23,141 nt of DNA from a virus. The stretch lies in the IMG/VR virus record IMGVR_UViG_3300046462_000630, positions 1-23,141 of that record, one strand, 5' to 3'. Numbering within the stretch: the stretch's first letter is position 1; the number at the start of each line of letters is the position of its first letter. The notes under the pieces are model-generated. The model did not search any database, was not told the DNA's origin, and saw nothing but the letters and a program-made list of their open reading frames with translations. A program made the position numbers and the translations under genes. Positions 1 through 7,289 of this stretch are shown here, in pieces.

Positions 1-1
1 A

Positions 2-136
2 GCCTTTAAATACGCGGCTTACGGCCAATTACAGGGAGTTGAAGAAAAGGGACTTGGTCCCGCCAACAGGAATCAAATTATCAATAAAATCAATGACATA
101 AAAAACAAATATGCAAAAAATGGGGAGGTGGATTAG
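2..136 (+). CDS. 3' end of an unidentified CDS (partial)
   Basis: An open frame runs from the left window edge to a TAG at 134-136, giving the last 44 residues of a protein whose start lies outside the window. The tail is hydrophilic and lysine/asparagine rich (for example NQIINKINDIKNKY), with no recognisable domain. Base composition is AT-rich like the defence-type genes that follow, so it probably belongs to the same accessory block. The fragment is too short to assign a family, and chance openness of an AT-rich frame cannot be excluded. Confidence 0.4.
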   Translation, partial: AFKYAAYGQLQGVEEKGLGPANRNQIINKINDIKNKYAKNGEVD

Positions 137-187
137 AAAATCTACAAAATCATCTTCCGTTAAATTTCTAAGCTTGTTTCATCGGCT

Positions 188-955
188 ATGATTGCTGTTC
201 AATCCACTAATCGAGCCGCTATGGACAATGCCCTGGGACTTCTTATAACTATATTGGGCGCGGGCGGCGGAGGCGCGCTAGTAGCATATTTGCTCTGTAA
301 ATCCTTGGGTGAAAAATGGATAGACAGCAAATTTTCTAAAGCACTGGAAAAGCAAAAATATCATCAGTCACTTGAATTGCAAAAACTAAAAATCCAAATT
401 GATGCTCTATTGAGTGGGCGGCTAAAGATGCAGGAACATGAGTTCCAAATCCTGCCAGAGTTGTGGAATGCACTGTACGAAATGCAAATGAGCCTAGGTC
501 ATCTTGTATCGGACTTCAGGATCGAGCCGACTTTGCGGGGACTAACGCACGAAGAATTGGAAAATTTTTTAGAGCAATCATCGCTAAATGCTTATCACAA
601 GCAACAAATGCGCGAGAGTTCCGATAAGGTCGCGTGCTTTAGGTCTATCGTCTACCAACTCGATTTTCTGAGAACAAATACCTTGGTTAGAGATTTCGAC
701 CAAGTGCTTGCCAAAGGAGGCATATTTTTGCCTCCAGACGTGAAAGAGAAATGCAAGAAAATATCGTTCGAAGCAAATAGCATTATGTTTCGCCGCCACC
801 TGGGGTACGATCCAAACGGAACGAATCTTGAGGATAAATGCAAATCAAATTTCGATAGTAAGATAGTCCCGCTCTTTGATGAGGTTGAGCGAGACATTCA
901 GTCGCGCTTGGTTTCTCACGGACAGGCGGTAGATTCAATACTTTCAACGTCGTAA
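188..955 (+). CDS. Membrane-anchored coiled-coil protein, unknown function
   Basis: 255 residues. A hydrophobic, glycine-rich segment at about residues 15-36 looks like one N-terminal transmembrane helix or signal anchor. A charged helical stretch follows (about 40-80, rich in K, E, Q and L) that probably forms a coiled coil, then a soluble, mostly helical domain with no catalytic motif I can identify. From memory, proteins of this layout (TM anchor, KxLEKxK helix, then an EFxxLPE-type motif; here HEFQILPELW near residues 84-93) are common hypotheticals in defence islands and prophage cargo. The ATG at 188 has no clear ribosome binding site, and an in-frame ATG at 221 would still keep the TM segment. 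It stands alone, 76 bases before the AbiJ-like gene, and could be a membrane effector or a sensor. Function unknown. Confidence 0.75.
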   Translation: MIAVQSTNRAAMDNALGLLITILGAGGGGALVAYLLCKSLGEKWIDSKFSKALEKQKYHQSLELQKLKIQIDALLSGRLKMQEHEFQILPELWNALYEMQMSLGHLVSDFRIEPTLRGLTHEELENFLEQSSLNAYHKQQMRESSDKVACFRSIVYQLDFLRTNTLVRDFDQVLAKGGIFLPPDVKEKCKKISFEANSIMFRRHLGYDPNGTNLEDKCKSNFDSKIVPLFDEVERDIQSRLVSHGQAVDSILSTS

Positions 956-1031
956 TATTTGGCAGGTAGCGGAGCGTGCAAATTAATGTCTATCTCCTGG
1001 CCTTCAAAGGAACAAGCAATATTCAATACGA

Positions 1032-2456
1032 ATGACCAAAAAAACAACCCCTCTTGAGACGTGGCGATCGGCGATTGCCGATGCCTTGTGGGCGAACACG
1101 AGCGCCACTAGCCTTCCGACCGTCTGCGTTGGACTGGGCTTGGCAAACGGTGACGTCGACGAAGCGCTTGCAAGCAAGCGTAAATACGTGAGAACTCGCA
1201 TACAGTTGTATAAAGGGCCGGAACTCATTAAATTGGCTGAAGCAGTTCTCGAGGAATTTGATGCCCCTGGATTACAAGACCTGCTATCGGAAGTCAACTT
1301 CCACTCTACCCACCGTATCAGCGACTTCACTCGTCGCGAAGTTTTAAAAAAACTTATCCCACTCGACCCGTTGTTTGGAGAGCTAGGTTTAAATCAGCTC
1401 AACAACAATTTGAATGTCATTGCTCCACCCTGGGATCAGCCAAGCGAATTCGGAGGCGTCTACCGCGGCGTCCCGAAGACCTTCACCGATGATGTCGACA
1501 AGCACTACGTCAACGAGACAGATTGGGATAACTTTCAGCTTTTGGAAAAATGCGGTGCATTAACGTGTACACAAGACCGTTTTTTTGCGCTCCTCCAACG
1601 GCTGCTCGATCCAATTATTCGAAAAGGAAAAGAACAGCAATCTTTAGCCGAAGAATTATCCACCGTGCTACGTCCTGACGGATTTGGTGTAGTTGTAACG
1701 GAACAAGTGTCAGGCCAATCTGTGTACGGTGTACAACGATTGGGAAATGGCGTTGCAGGTGCTGTAAAGAATTTAATCTTCGCTTCCGTTGGTAAAAAAC
1801 CTGAATTGATATTGCGCGATGCTGTCAGCAATGATGTGGAAATCATCAAGCACGGCGACAAATGTCTCATCTATGACCAGCCGCTACCTTCCACTGGCTT
1901 GCCATGGGTAACTATAGCCAAGTGGTGGATGGAGCGTGAGGGCTTCGATGATTTAAAAGTCGCACGGAAGGGTCTAGGCGAAAGATTGCTTCGATCCGTT
2001 GAACTAACGCGCTCACCCGGTGAATATGCGATTTTCCGTACTTATTATGAGGTCTTCGGACCAAGGTTGGGCGAAAAGCTGCCTGCATTAATTCCACAGG
2101 TCTACTTGCACTATGACCCGATGACAGCCGCGCAACGTGGAAACGCAAAGATCCTGGAGCGCCAGCGCATGGATTTTCTGTTGCTGCTGGATAACCACGT
2201 AAGGGTTGTTGTTGAAGTTGATGGAAGACAACACTACGCAGAGGGAGATCAAGCATCGCCAAGACTATACGCAGCCATGGCCGCTGAGGATCGCCGACTT
2301 CGTTTAAAGGGATATGAACTTTATCGATTTGGCGGCGCAGAATTTTCCGATTGCCAGATAGAATCTGACCACAGGTACACCATAGGACCCATCTCGCATG
2401 ATGTGGTGACAGAATTCTTTGAACGACTGTTCCTCAATCATAATCTGAAACTATGA
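1032..2456 (+). CDS. AbiJ-NTD3-type protein with C-terminal PD-(D/E)XK nuclease domain
   Basis: 474 residues. The middle region (about 95-235) resembles the AbiJ N-terminal domain 3 family: FTRREVLKKLI near 99-109, a DRFFALLQRLLDPIIR helix near 182-197 and LRPDGF near 213-218. AbiJ-type proteins are linked to abortive infection in Lactococcus and to defence islands. The C-terminus (about 370-435) has the layout of a Vsr/DUF559-like PD-(D/E)XK nuclease: RMDFLLLLD with D381, VVVEVDGRQHY with E395 and D397, and RRLRLKGYELYRF with K426. An AbiJ-type sensor fused to a nuclease effector is consistent with a single-gene anti-phage protein, though function is inferred. The first 90 residues are helical and unassigned. 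Start is the ATG at 1032; a purine-rich AAGGAA lies some 20 bases upstream, so the ribosome binding site is weak. Its AT-rich codon use contrasts with the phage core genes. Confidence 0.8.
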   Translation: MTKKTTPLETWRSAIADALWANTSATSLPTVCVGLGLANGDVDEALASKRKYVRTRIQLYKGPELIKLAEAVLEEFDAPGLQDLLSEVNFHSTHRISDFTRREVLKKLIPLDPLFGELGLNQLNNNLNVIAPPWDQPSEFGGVYRGVPKTFTDDVDKHYVNETDWDNFQLLEKCGALTCTQDRFFALLQRLLDPIIRKGKEQQSLAEELSTVLRPDGFGVVVTEQVSGQSVYGVQRLGNGVAGAVKNLIFASVGKKPELILRDAVSNDVEIIKHGDKCLIYDQPLPSTGLPWVTIAKWWMEREGFDDLKVARKGLGERLLRSVELTRSPGEYAIFRTYYEVFGPRLGEKLPALIPQVYLHYDPMTAAQRGNAKILERQRMDFLLLLDNHVRVVVEVDGRQHYAEGDQASPRLYAAMAAEDRRLRLKGYELYRFGGAEFSDCQIESDHRYTIGPISHDVVTEFFERLFLNHNLKL

Positions 2457-2670
2457 ATAACCAAGTCACTAACCTGCTTACAACCGCACCTATCCGCAAG
2501 TTCACGGCGTGGAATGAGAGCGAAACCCCGCATTAGCTCTACCTCTCTCTATTTGCTGTAGCAAATTCGAAGCACGCGACTTTCGTCGAATGCGGTTCCG
2601 GTTTTTCCCCTTAGAAATCTGTCCTTGGCTCAACGAGCTATCCATTGCACGCGGGATTACTGTCACTGCA

Positions 2671-2698
2671 TTGCCATTCTAGCTATATTCTGTAGAAT
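2671..2698 (+). promoter_or_regulatory. Candidate sigma70 promoter for the ATPase-PIN-ligase operon
   Basis: TTGCCA at 2671-2676 and TAGAAT at 2693-2698 are separated by 16 bases, close to the -35/-10 consensus. It is the best promoter-like pair before the small ORF at 2728 and the operon starting at 2909. Transcription would begin near 2705 and cover both. Called by eye. Confidence 0.4.
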
Positions 2699-2727
2699 TG
2701 ATTCAGCGCAATTGTTAGGGGGCAAGC

Positions 2728-2823
2728 ATGGCATTACGAAAAATAATCAAGGTGAGCGATAAGACAACTACCATCGAAGCGGCGCTGCCAAGCGGTATTG
2801 CTGGATACCCATTATGCAAGTGA
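2728..2823 (+). CDS. Small ORF (31 codons) leading the ATPase operon, possible gene remnant
   Basis: ATG at 2728 to TGA at 2821-2823, beginning MALRKIIKVSDKTTT. AGGGGGC lies five bases upstream of the ATG, stronger than most ribosome binding sites in this block. The opening residues remind me, from memory only, of small prophage proteins that begin MALRKII and run to about 95 residues; if so this copy is cut off after some 20 residues. Alternatively it is a genuine leader peptide or a small partner of the ATPase operon, whose GTG start is 85 bases downstream. No function can be assigned. Confidence 0.35.
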   Translation: MALRKIIKVSDKTTTIEAALPSGIAGYPLCK

Positions 2824-2908
2824 GATACGATTGAGGGAAATTGTGAGAACACGTCGCTATAGCTAGCACTTCAATCTCAAGTTGTAATAATAATTTAGGA
2901 TAAATATA

Positions 2909-4300
2909 GTGCTGACCAAATTGCGTTTCCAGAATTTCAAAGCTTGGAAAGATACGGACCAAGTCCGACTAGCGCCCCTTACAATTATTTTTGGAGCCAA
3001 TAGCGCCGGAAAAAGTAGTTTAGGGCATCTCCTTCTCGCCCTCAAACAAACTGCGTTGTCTTCGGATCGCCGACGAGCATTACATTTGGGAGACGAAAAT
3101 TCTCTGGTCGATCTTGGGACCTACGACGAGCTCATTCACGGTCATAATTTAGGAAAAAATATGACGTTTGGCTTGGAGTGGAAGCTTCCGCGTCCGTTAG
3201 AGGTCAAGGATCCCCTCCAGTTAGAGCGAAGCCGCGGCGACATACTACAACTTGTAGTTCAACTGGCTACTGCAAAATCGGGGCAGCCCGAAGTGACATC
3301 TTTGGAGTACCGTCTAAGTGACGATGGACATAAAGATATCATCAAAAGTGATTACAAGAGAAATAAAGCTGGGCAATTTGAGCTTACCGCAACGCCATAC
3401 AAGTTGATACGCACAGCTGGGCGGGTATGGCCTTTAGAAGAACCTGAGAAATTCTATAGGGTGTCAGAACAGTCTCGAGCAAGATTCCAAAACGCTGCGT
3501 TTCTATCGGATTTTGCATTGTCAACCGAAGAGATGCTGAGCAAGGTTTACTACCTTGGCCCACTTCGTGAATATCCAAAACGGAGCTATCAGTGGTCAGG
3601 GGATACACCTGAGGATGTAGGGCAAAGAGGCGAGTTCGCAATTGCAGCTATCTTGGCCGCGCAGAGTCAGGATAGAAAATTAAATCGAGGTCCCAGAAAG
3701 AAGCAGCAGCCATTCGCTGAATTTATCGCAAATTGGTTGCAAGATCTTGGCATCATACATAGCTTCCGTGTAAAGCCAGTATCTGAAGGCCGCCGAGACT
3801 ATGAGGTTTTAGTAAAAACCCACGCGACCAGTGCCGAGGTCAAAATAACTGATGTGGGATTTGGCGTTTCCCAAGTGCTCCCGGCAATTGTTCAGGCATT
3901 TTATTGTGAGCCTGATTCGGTCATATGGATGGAGCAGCCTGAAATTCATTTGCATCCACAAGTTCAGGCAGAACTCGCAGACGTTTTTATTTCTGCCATC
4001 AAGGCGCGAGAAAACGGGGTAACGAGAAATGTCCAACTCATCATCGAAAGCCACTCCGAACACTTCTTGAATAGAATTCAAAGGAGAATTGCAGACGAAA
4101 CGCTTTCTCCTAAAGATGTTGCTATCTATTTCGCGAGGAATACTAGTCCTGGGGGTGCTACGCTCGAACCTCTGAAGGTTAACGAGTACGGGGATATTGA
4201 AAATTGGCCTGAGAATTTTTTCGGTGACGAAATGGCTGACCTTACTGCCCGCACAGTTGCCGCGATGAAAAGAAAAAAAGAAAATAAGCAAAAAATATAA
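2909..4300 (+). CDS. AAA/ABC-type ATPase, DUF3696 family (putative defence ATPase)
   Basis: 463 residues. Walker A is FGANSAGKSS at about 28-37, right after an N-terminal beta strand of the SMC/RecF type. The Walker B region is VIWMEQPEIHLHP (about 337-350), where the usual IDEPE reads MEQPE; I recall EQPE as normal for DUF3696 relatives. The switch histidine follows in IIESHSEHFLNRIQRRI, and the DUF3696-like C-terminus has the NEYGDIENWPENFFGDE pattern. Relatives are the ATPase subunits of two-component systems such as Septu and PARIS, where the ATPase senses phage and controls a nuclease partner. The start is GTG 2909: an in-frame TAA at 2891 rules out earlier starts, and TAGGA lies about ten bases upstream. 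The stop overlaps the next ATG by one base (TAATG), so translation is coupled to the PIN gene. I infer that it regulates that nuclease. Confidence 0.88.
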   Translation: MLTKLRFQNFKAWKDTDQVRLAPLTIIFGANSAGKSSLGHLLLALKQTALSSDRRRALHLGDENSLVDLGTYDELIHGHNLGKNMTFGLEWKLPRPLEVKDPLQLERSRGDILQLVVQLATAKSGQPEVTSLEYRLSDDGHKDIIKSDYKRNKAGQFELTATPYKLIRTAGRVWPLEEPEKFYRVSEQSRARFQNAAFLSDFALSTEEMLSKVYYLGPLREYPKRSYQWSGDTPEDVGQRGEFAIAAILAAQSQDRKLNRGPRKKQQPFAEFIANWLQDLGIIHSFRVKPVSEGRRDYEVLVKTHATSAEVKITDVGFGVSQVLPAIVQAFYCEPDSVIWMEQPEIHLHPQVQAELADVFISAIKARENGVTRNVQLIIESHSEHFLNRIQRRIADETLSPKDVAIYFARNTSPGGATLEPLKVNEYGDIENWPENFFGDEMADLTARTVAAMKRKKENKQKI

Positions 4301-4812
4301 TGCAGACTATCAAAATTGTTGATACCAACGTAATTTTGGTCGCAAATGGTCAGCACGAAAACGTAGAACCGGACTGCGTTTCCACTTGCGCATTGGCGCT
4401 TCAAGACCTGATGAAAAATGGAAAACTTGCTCTCGACGGTGGCTATTTAATACTTAACGAATATCAGAATAAAACACAGCCGAAGAAAGGTAATCGTCCA
4501 GGTGACGCTTTTGTGAAATGGGCATTACAAAACTCTGGGAATCCAACTCGTTGTGACCAAGTAGAGCTGCAAGCACATGCGACTCGCAAATTTGAGAGTT
4601 TTCCAGATCACGTCGACCTGCAGAATTTTGATGAACCAGATAGGAAATTTGTTGCCGTTTCAATGGCGCATCCGGATCACCCAGAAATTTTGCAAGCTGC
4701 AGATTCAAAGTGGCTAGACTGGGCTCCTGCTCTTAAAGAAAATCAAGTATTAGTTAATTTTTTATGTATTCGTGACGTGAAAAAATTTCATAAGAGAAAA
4801 TTTGGAAAATGA
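4300..4812 (+). CDS. PIN-domain ribonuclease
   Basis: 170 residues, the length of a single PIN domain plus a basic tail. The acidic quartet is readable: D8 in KIVDTNVIL, E54 in LILNEYQNK, D114 in FDEPDRKFVAVS and D135 in LQAADSKW. The second half has the classic PIN order: DxxFVAVA-like helix, strand, then the Asp-containing turn. PIN enzymes are metal-dependent RNases (VapC toxins, for example, cut tRNA or rRNA) that leave 3'-OH and 5'-phosphate ends. There is no antitoxin gene of the VapB kind beside it. Instead the gene starts on the last base of the ATPase stop codon and ends by an ATGA overlap with the RNA ligase gene. It is probably the effector of an ATPase-controlled system. The substrate is unknown, and the tail KKFHKRKFGK could bind RNA. 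Confidence 0.82.
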   Translation: MQTIKIVDTNVILVANGQHENVEPDCVSTCALALQDLMKNGKLALDGGYLILNEYQNKTQPKKGNRPGDAFVKWALQNSGNPTRCDQVELQAHATRKFESFPDHVDLQNFDEPDRKFVAVSMAHPDHPEILQAADSKWLDWAPALKENQVLVNFLCIRDVKKFHKRKFGK

Positions 4813-5501
4813 ACAATTTTTTCCGCTTTCCTCATACTCCGCACATTGCTTGGCTAGCTGCCCAAGCGCCGCGGGACGACAAAGTCCTAAGTTGTGCAGA
4901 AGCAGAATTAATTCTTAAAAATGAAGTAAAAATAGAAGAAAAAATCGATGGCGCAAATCTGGGTATATCAATATCTCGTTCAGGCGAATTAGTTGCTCAA
5001 AATCGAGGTCAATATTTGACCCATCCCTACAGTGGCCAATTCAGAAAACTGACAACCTGGCTTGAAGTGCATCAAGATAAATTCTTCGATTGCCTGGGAG
5101 AAGACTTGATGCTGTTTGGCGAATGGAGTCTCGCTCGTCATTCACTTGATTATGAAAATTTACCCGATTGGTTTCTTCTTTTTGACGTCTATGATCGTTA
5201 TGAAAAGAAATTCTGGTCTACTAGCCGTCGAGATGCATTGGCTGCGGCATTGAATCTTGCAACAGTTCCTATCCTGTTTAGCGGCCATATAACACTACTA
5301 GAACTCAAAGCATTTTTGATGAAGTCAAAAAGTAAATTTCGGCGGGGATCGCTTGAAGGGTTAATTATTAGGCAGGAAACGTTAGAATGGCTTACCGTAC
5401 GAACCAAGCTAGTGCGACCGGATTTTATTCAAGGTATCGAAGATCATTGGACCCGCCGTCCGATTGAACAAAATAGAGTATCTAGCAAACGGCATCGCTA
5501 A
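4809..5501 (+). CDS. ATP-dependent RNA ligase (Rnl2-like nucleotidyltransferase)
   Basis: 230 residues with the ordered motifs of covalent nucleotidyltransferases. Motif I is EEKIDGAN, with K45 as the probable AMP-accepting lysine. R66 lies in AQNRGQYL, motif III is LFGEWSLARHSLDY (about 102-115), motif IIIa WFLLFDVYDRY (121-131), motif IV SLEGLIIRQE (181-190) and motif V VRTKLVRPDF (197-206). This matches the RNA_ligase family of T4 Rnl2-like enzymes, which join 3'-OH to 5'-phosphate ends using ATP. It lacks most of the C-terminal domain of T4 Rnl2 (334 residues), as many short family members do. The ATG at 4809 overlaps the PIN stop codon (ATGA), so the two are translationally coupled. Coupling a ligase to an RNase suggests repair or antidote activity. 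An anti-defence tRNA-repair role is an alternative. Confidence 0.88.
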   Translation: MNNFFRFPHTPHIAWLAAQAPRDDKVLSCAEAELILKNEVKIEEKIDGANLGISISRSGELVAQNRGQYLTHPYSGQFRKLTTWLEVHQDKFFDCLGEDLMLFGEWSLARHSLDYENLPDWFLLFDVYDRYEKKFWSTSRRDALAAALNLATVPILFSGHITLLELKAFLMKSKSKFRRGSLEGLIIRQETLEWLTVRTKLVRPDFIQGIEDHWTRRPIEQNRVSSKRHR

Positions 5502-5555
5502 AACTGAGAACATACCCCAGGATTGAGGTTCAATTTACCTGTGCGGAATAGGCTA

Positions 5556-6221
5556 ATGGAAAAACAAGGCGACGAGATCAAAGCCTATTGCAACGTTTGT
5601 GCAGGTGAACGCGACCATGAGGTTCTGTTTGCTGTAATGCGCGAATGGCATGAGGACGATGGCTCCTACGATGAATTCGAGCAGTGTTTGGTAGCCGCAT
5701 GCTGCGGATGCAAGCATCGCATTTTTCTGAAACGTTGGCAGAACAGCCCCCAAGTCGAGGTCACTCAATATCCACCGAAGACGATTCGGAAAACACCTGA
5801 TTGGCTCTTTAATCTTTTCTTGAGCAATACAGCTAATTCGACCAAGAACGAACTTATCACTGAAATTTACGCTGCATTGGGAGCGAACTGCACAAGGCTT
5901 GCTGTCTTGGGTATCCGCGCGTTGCTAGAACATATCATGATCGAGAAAATTGGTGATCAGGGAAGTTTCGAAAACAATTTGGCTGCGTTTCAGGCAGATG
6001 GGTTTATTTCGTCAGTGCAGCAATCTGCAATGTCGCCTGTTATTCAGGCGGGACATGCCAGCATGCACCGGGCTTATAACCCACCCTTGGACGATGTTAT
6101 GCACTGCCTTGATGTCACAGAAAATCTCATATTAGCAATATACATTCATCCAAATCGCTCGGCACAAATGTACATTCCCGAACGCGCCAAACTGGCAAAA
6201 AAGGTAAAAGCCCGTTCCTAA
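5556..6221 (+). CDS. DUF4145 domain protein with N-terminal zinc-ribbon-like cysteines
   Basis: 221 residues from the ATG at 5556, which has GGAATAGG just upstream; a TTG at 5523 would add 11 residues and is less likely. The N-terminus carries CNVC (C12, C15) and CCGC (C49, C50, C52), a probable zinc ribbon, followed by a beta-rich stretch. The C-terminal half (about 95-205) is the helical DUF4145 domain, with ALGANCTRLAVLGIRALLEHI and a PPLDDVMHCLDVTENLI region. DUF4145 is distantly related to HEPN-type helical domains and appears in restriction enzymes and defence genes, but I see no clear RxxxxH active site in the expected place. It lies 54 bases after the ligase gene on the same strand, so it may be a fourth member of that operon or an independent cargo gene. 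Confidence 0.72.
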   Translation: MEKQGDEIKAYCNVCAGERDHEVLFAVMREWHEDDGSYDEFEQCLVAACCGCKHRIFLKRWQNSPQVEVTQYPPKTIRKTPDWLFNLFLSNTANSTKNELITEIYAALGANCTRLAVLGIRALLEHIMIEKIGDQGSFENNLAAFQADGFISSVQQSAMSPVIQAGHASMHRAYNPPLDDVMHCLDVTENLILAIYIHPNRSAQMYIPERAKLAKKVKARS

Positions 6222-6243
6222 CCACTGGCTATTATGTTTTCGA

Positions 6244-6918
6244 TTAGAACAGAGTGCCATTAGGCTCGGCTTTCTTTTTTGTCGTCGACTTCGGCGCCGG
6301 TCGGGCGGTCATCAACGTAGCAGGATAGAGTTGCAGGTATGACCTAGCGCGCTCTGGGTCCCTGCACTCAAGCCAGTCCACGTACTCAGACGGCGGCACA
6401 ATCACTAGTGATCGCTTTTCGTCGTCAGGCTTATGGAACCGATTCATCAATGGATGATCGTCAGCATTGACCGTGATCTGCGTGAAGGAGCGAGTTGTCG
6501 TGCCGTCGGGTTCGCTCCAGGAACGCCACAGGCCGGCGACTGCAAACGATGTTTGATCAGCCATTCCTATGCTCCAGCGGACGGCAGCGCCTGTCTCGTA
6601 GCATGGCTCGTAAAACGACTCCATGAGAACCAGACAAAGCTGGCCTTCGCGCCATGGCTTAGAATAATTTCGCTTTTCGCCAATTGTCTCAGCGCGGGCA
6701 TTCATCGTTGAAAATTTTTTGACACCAGGCGGGATATGCCGCTTCGGCACCATCGCATAGCTGGCCAGGATGATTTCGGGGCCGTCCTCTCCAATTCGAA
6801 TGATTGGCGCGGAGTAATCGTTATATATTTCATGCGGCCAGTCCGTTTCCGGCGGGCGCATGGCCGAGGCTATCGACGGTAGCCTGTCTCGCGGCGTCGC
6901 ATTGTAATTTGTACACAT
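6244..6918 (-). CDS. SRAP/YedK-HMCES family protein (SOS response-associated)
   Basis: 224 residues starting MCTNYN, so Cys2 becomes the N-terminal catalytic cysteine after Met removal, as the family requires. I use the ATG at 6918: a longer frame to 7008 would bury the cysteine and overlap the upstream gene. Other family landmarks are N73 in TMNARAET, E104 in ESFYEP (family GFYEW) and H162 in PLMNRFH (aligned with YedK His160). SRAP proteins form a thiazolidine crosslink with abasic sites in single-stranded DNA and shield them. The C-terminal tail is lysine rich. It is the last gene of a three-gene leftward operon whose promoter overlaps a LexA box (7709-7728), which fits a DNA-damage role. 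It runs convergent to the DUF4145 gene with a 22-base gap. Confidence 0.9.
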   Translation of the reverse strand: MCTNYNATPRDRLPSIASAMRPPETDWPHEIYNDYSAPIIRIGEDGPEIILASYAMVPKRHIPPGVKKFSTMNARAETIGEKRNYSKPWREGQLCLVLMESFYEPCYETGAAVRWSIGMADQTSFAVAGLWRSWSEPDGTTTRSFTQITVNADDHPLMNRFHKPDDEKRSLVIVPPSEYVDWLECRDPERARSYLQLYPATLMTARPAPKSTTKKKAEPNGTLF

Positions 6919-6947
6919 AATTCGGGCCTCGCTAGTGCGGTCCCGAT

Positions 6948-7289
6948 CTAGTCTACCCGTGCGGCGACTTTTTGTTGTGTCATCGGCTCCAATATCTCTA
7001 CCCGCCAACTCTGCACAAACGTCTGGTGCGATACTTCATCCTTCTGAAGGCCGACTATCAACATGTGGTCCTTGGCAATTCCAACGACGACGGCATCCTG
7101 AAGCGGTGGCATTGAATCAAATCCCCCATTTATGAGCCGTGCTACCTGGCTTGTACGCTCCGCCAGGTAGTCGCTTTGTTGACGCTGCAGGCGCAACTCT
7201 CCGCATAGACAATTCATTTTGCGCATAGCAAGGACTTTAGTGTCAATCGGGCGCCCCTCGTCCCAAAGACATTCCACTCTGACAAACAT
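6948..7289 (-). CDS. Hypothetical protein of the SOS operon
   Basis: 113 residues from the ATG at 7289, preceded by TTGGGGGCAGAT, a strong ribosome binding site. A TTG at 7364 would add 25 residues and has no such site. The protein starts MFVRVECLWDEG and has a short basic helical middle (LRLQRQQSDYLAERTSQVARLI), then a beta-rich end with VVVGIAKDHMLIVGLQK and SWRVEIL. The sequence suggests a small mixed alpha/beta protein; I recognise no family motif and no catalytic set. It lies 29 bases upstream of the SRAP gene and 88 bases downstream of another small gene, all leftward, so it should be co-expressed on DNA damage. Confidence 0.65.
   Translation of the reverse strand: MFVRVECLWDEGRPIDTKVLAMRKMNCLCGELRLQRQQSDYLAERTSQVARLINGGFDSMPPLQDAVVVGIAKDHMLIVGLQKDEVSHQTFVQSWRVEILEPMTQQKVAARVD

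Larger units (their letters stand above)
2457..2908. other. Intergenic region between the AbiJ-like gene and the ATPase operon
   Basis: 452 bases with no long gene. It holds a 7-bp inverted repeat (ATTTGCT at 2551-2557, AGCAAAT at 2560-2566), further short dyads to about 2600 that end in a T-rich run (GGTTTTTCC) and might terminate the upstream gene, a sigma70-like promoter at 2671-2698, and a 31-codon ORF at 2728-2823 with a good ribosome binding site. I see no tRNA, no CRISPR repeat and no reverse transcriptase nearby that would suggest a retron RNA. Confidence 0.5.

Noticed and set aside
2457-2727. Possible retron or toxin-antitoxin RNA before the small ORF
   Set aside because: Only short dyads are visible, no reverse transcriptase is encoded in the window, and no tandem repeat of the antitoxin-RNA kind is present.
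2909-4812. Septu or PARIS assignment for the ATPase and its partner
   Set aside because: The partner is a PIN protein, not an HNH nuclease (PtuB) or a DUF4435 Toprim-like protein (AriB).
6919-7008. 30-residue N-terminal extension of the SRAP protein
   Set aside because: It would bury the catalytic Cys2 and overlap the upstream gene; the ATG at 6918 gives the canonical MCTNYN start.
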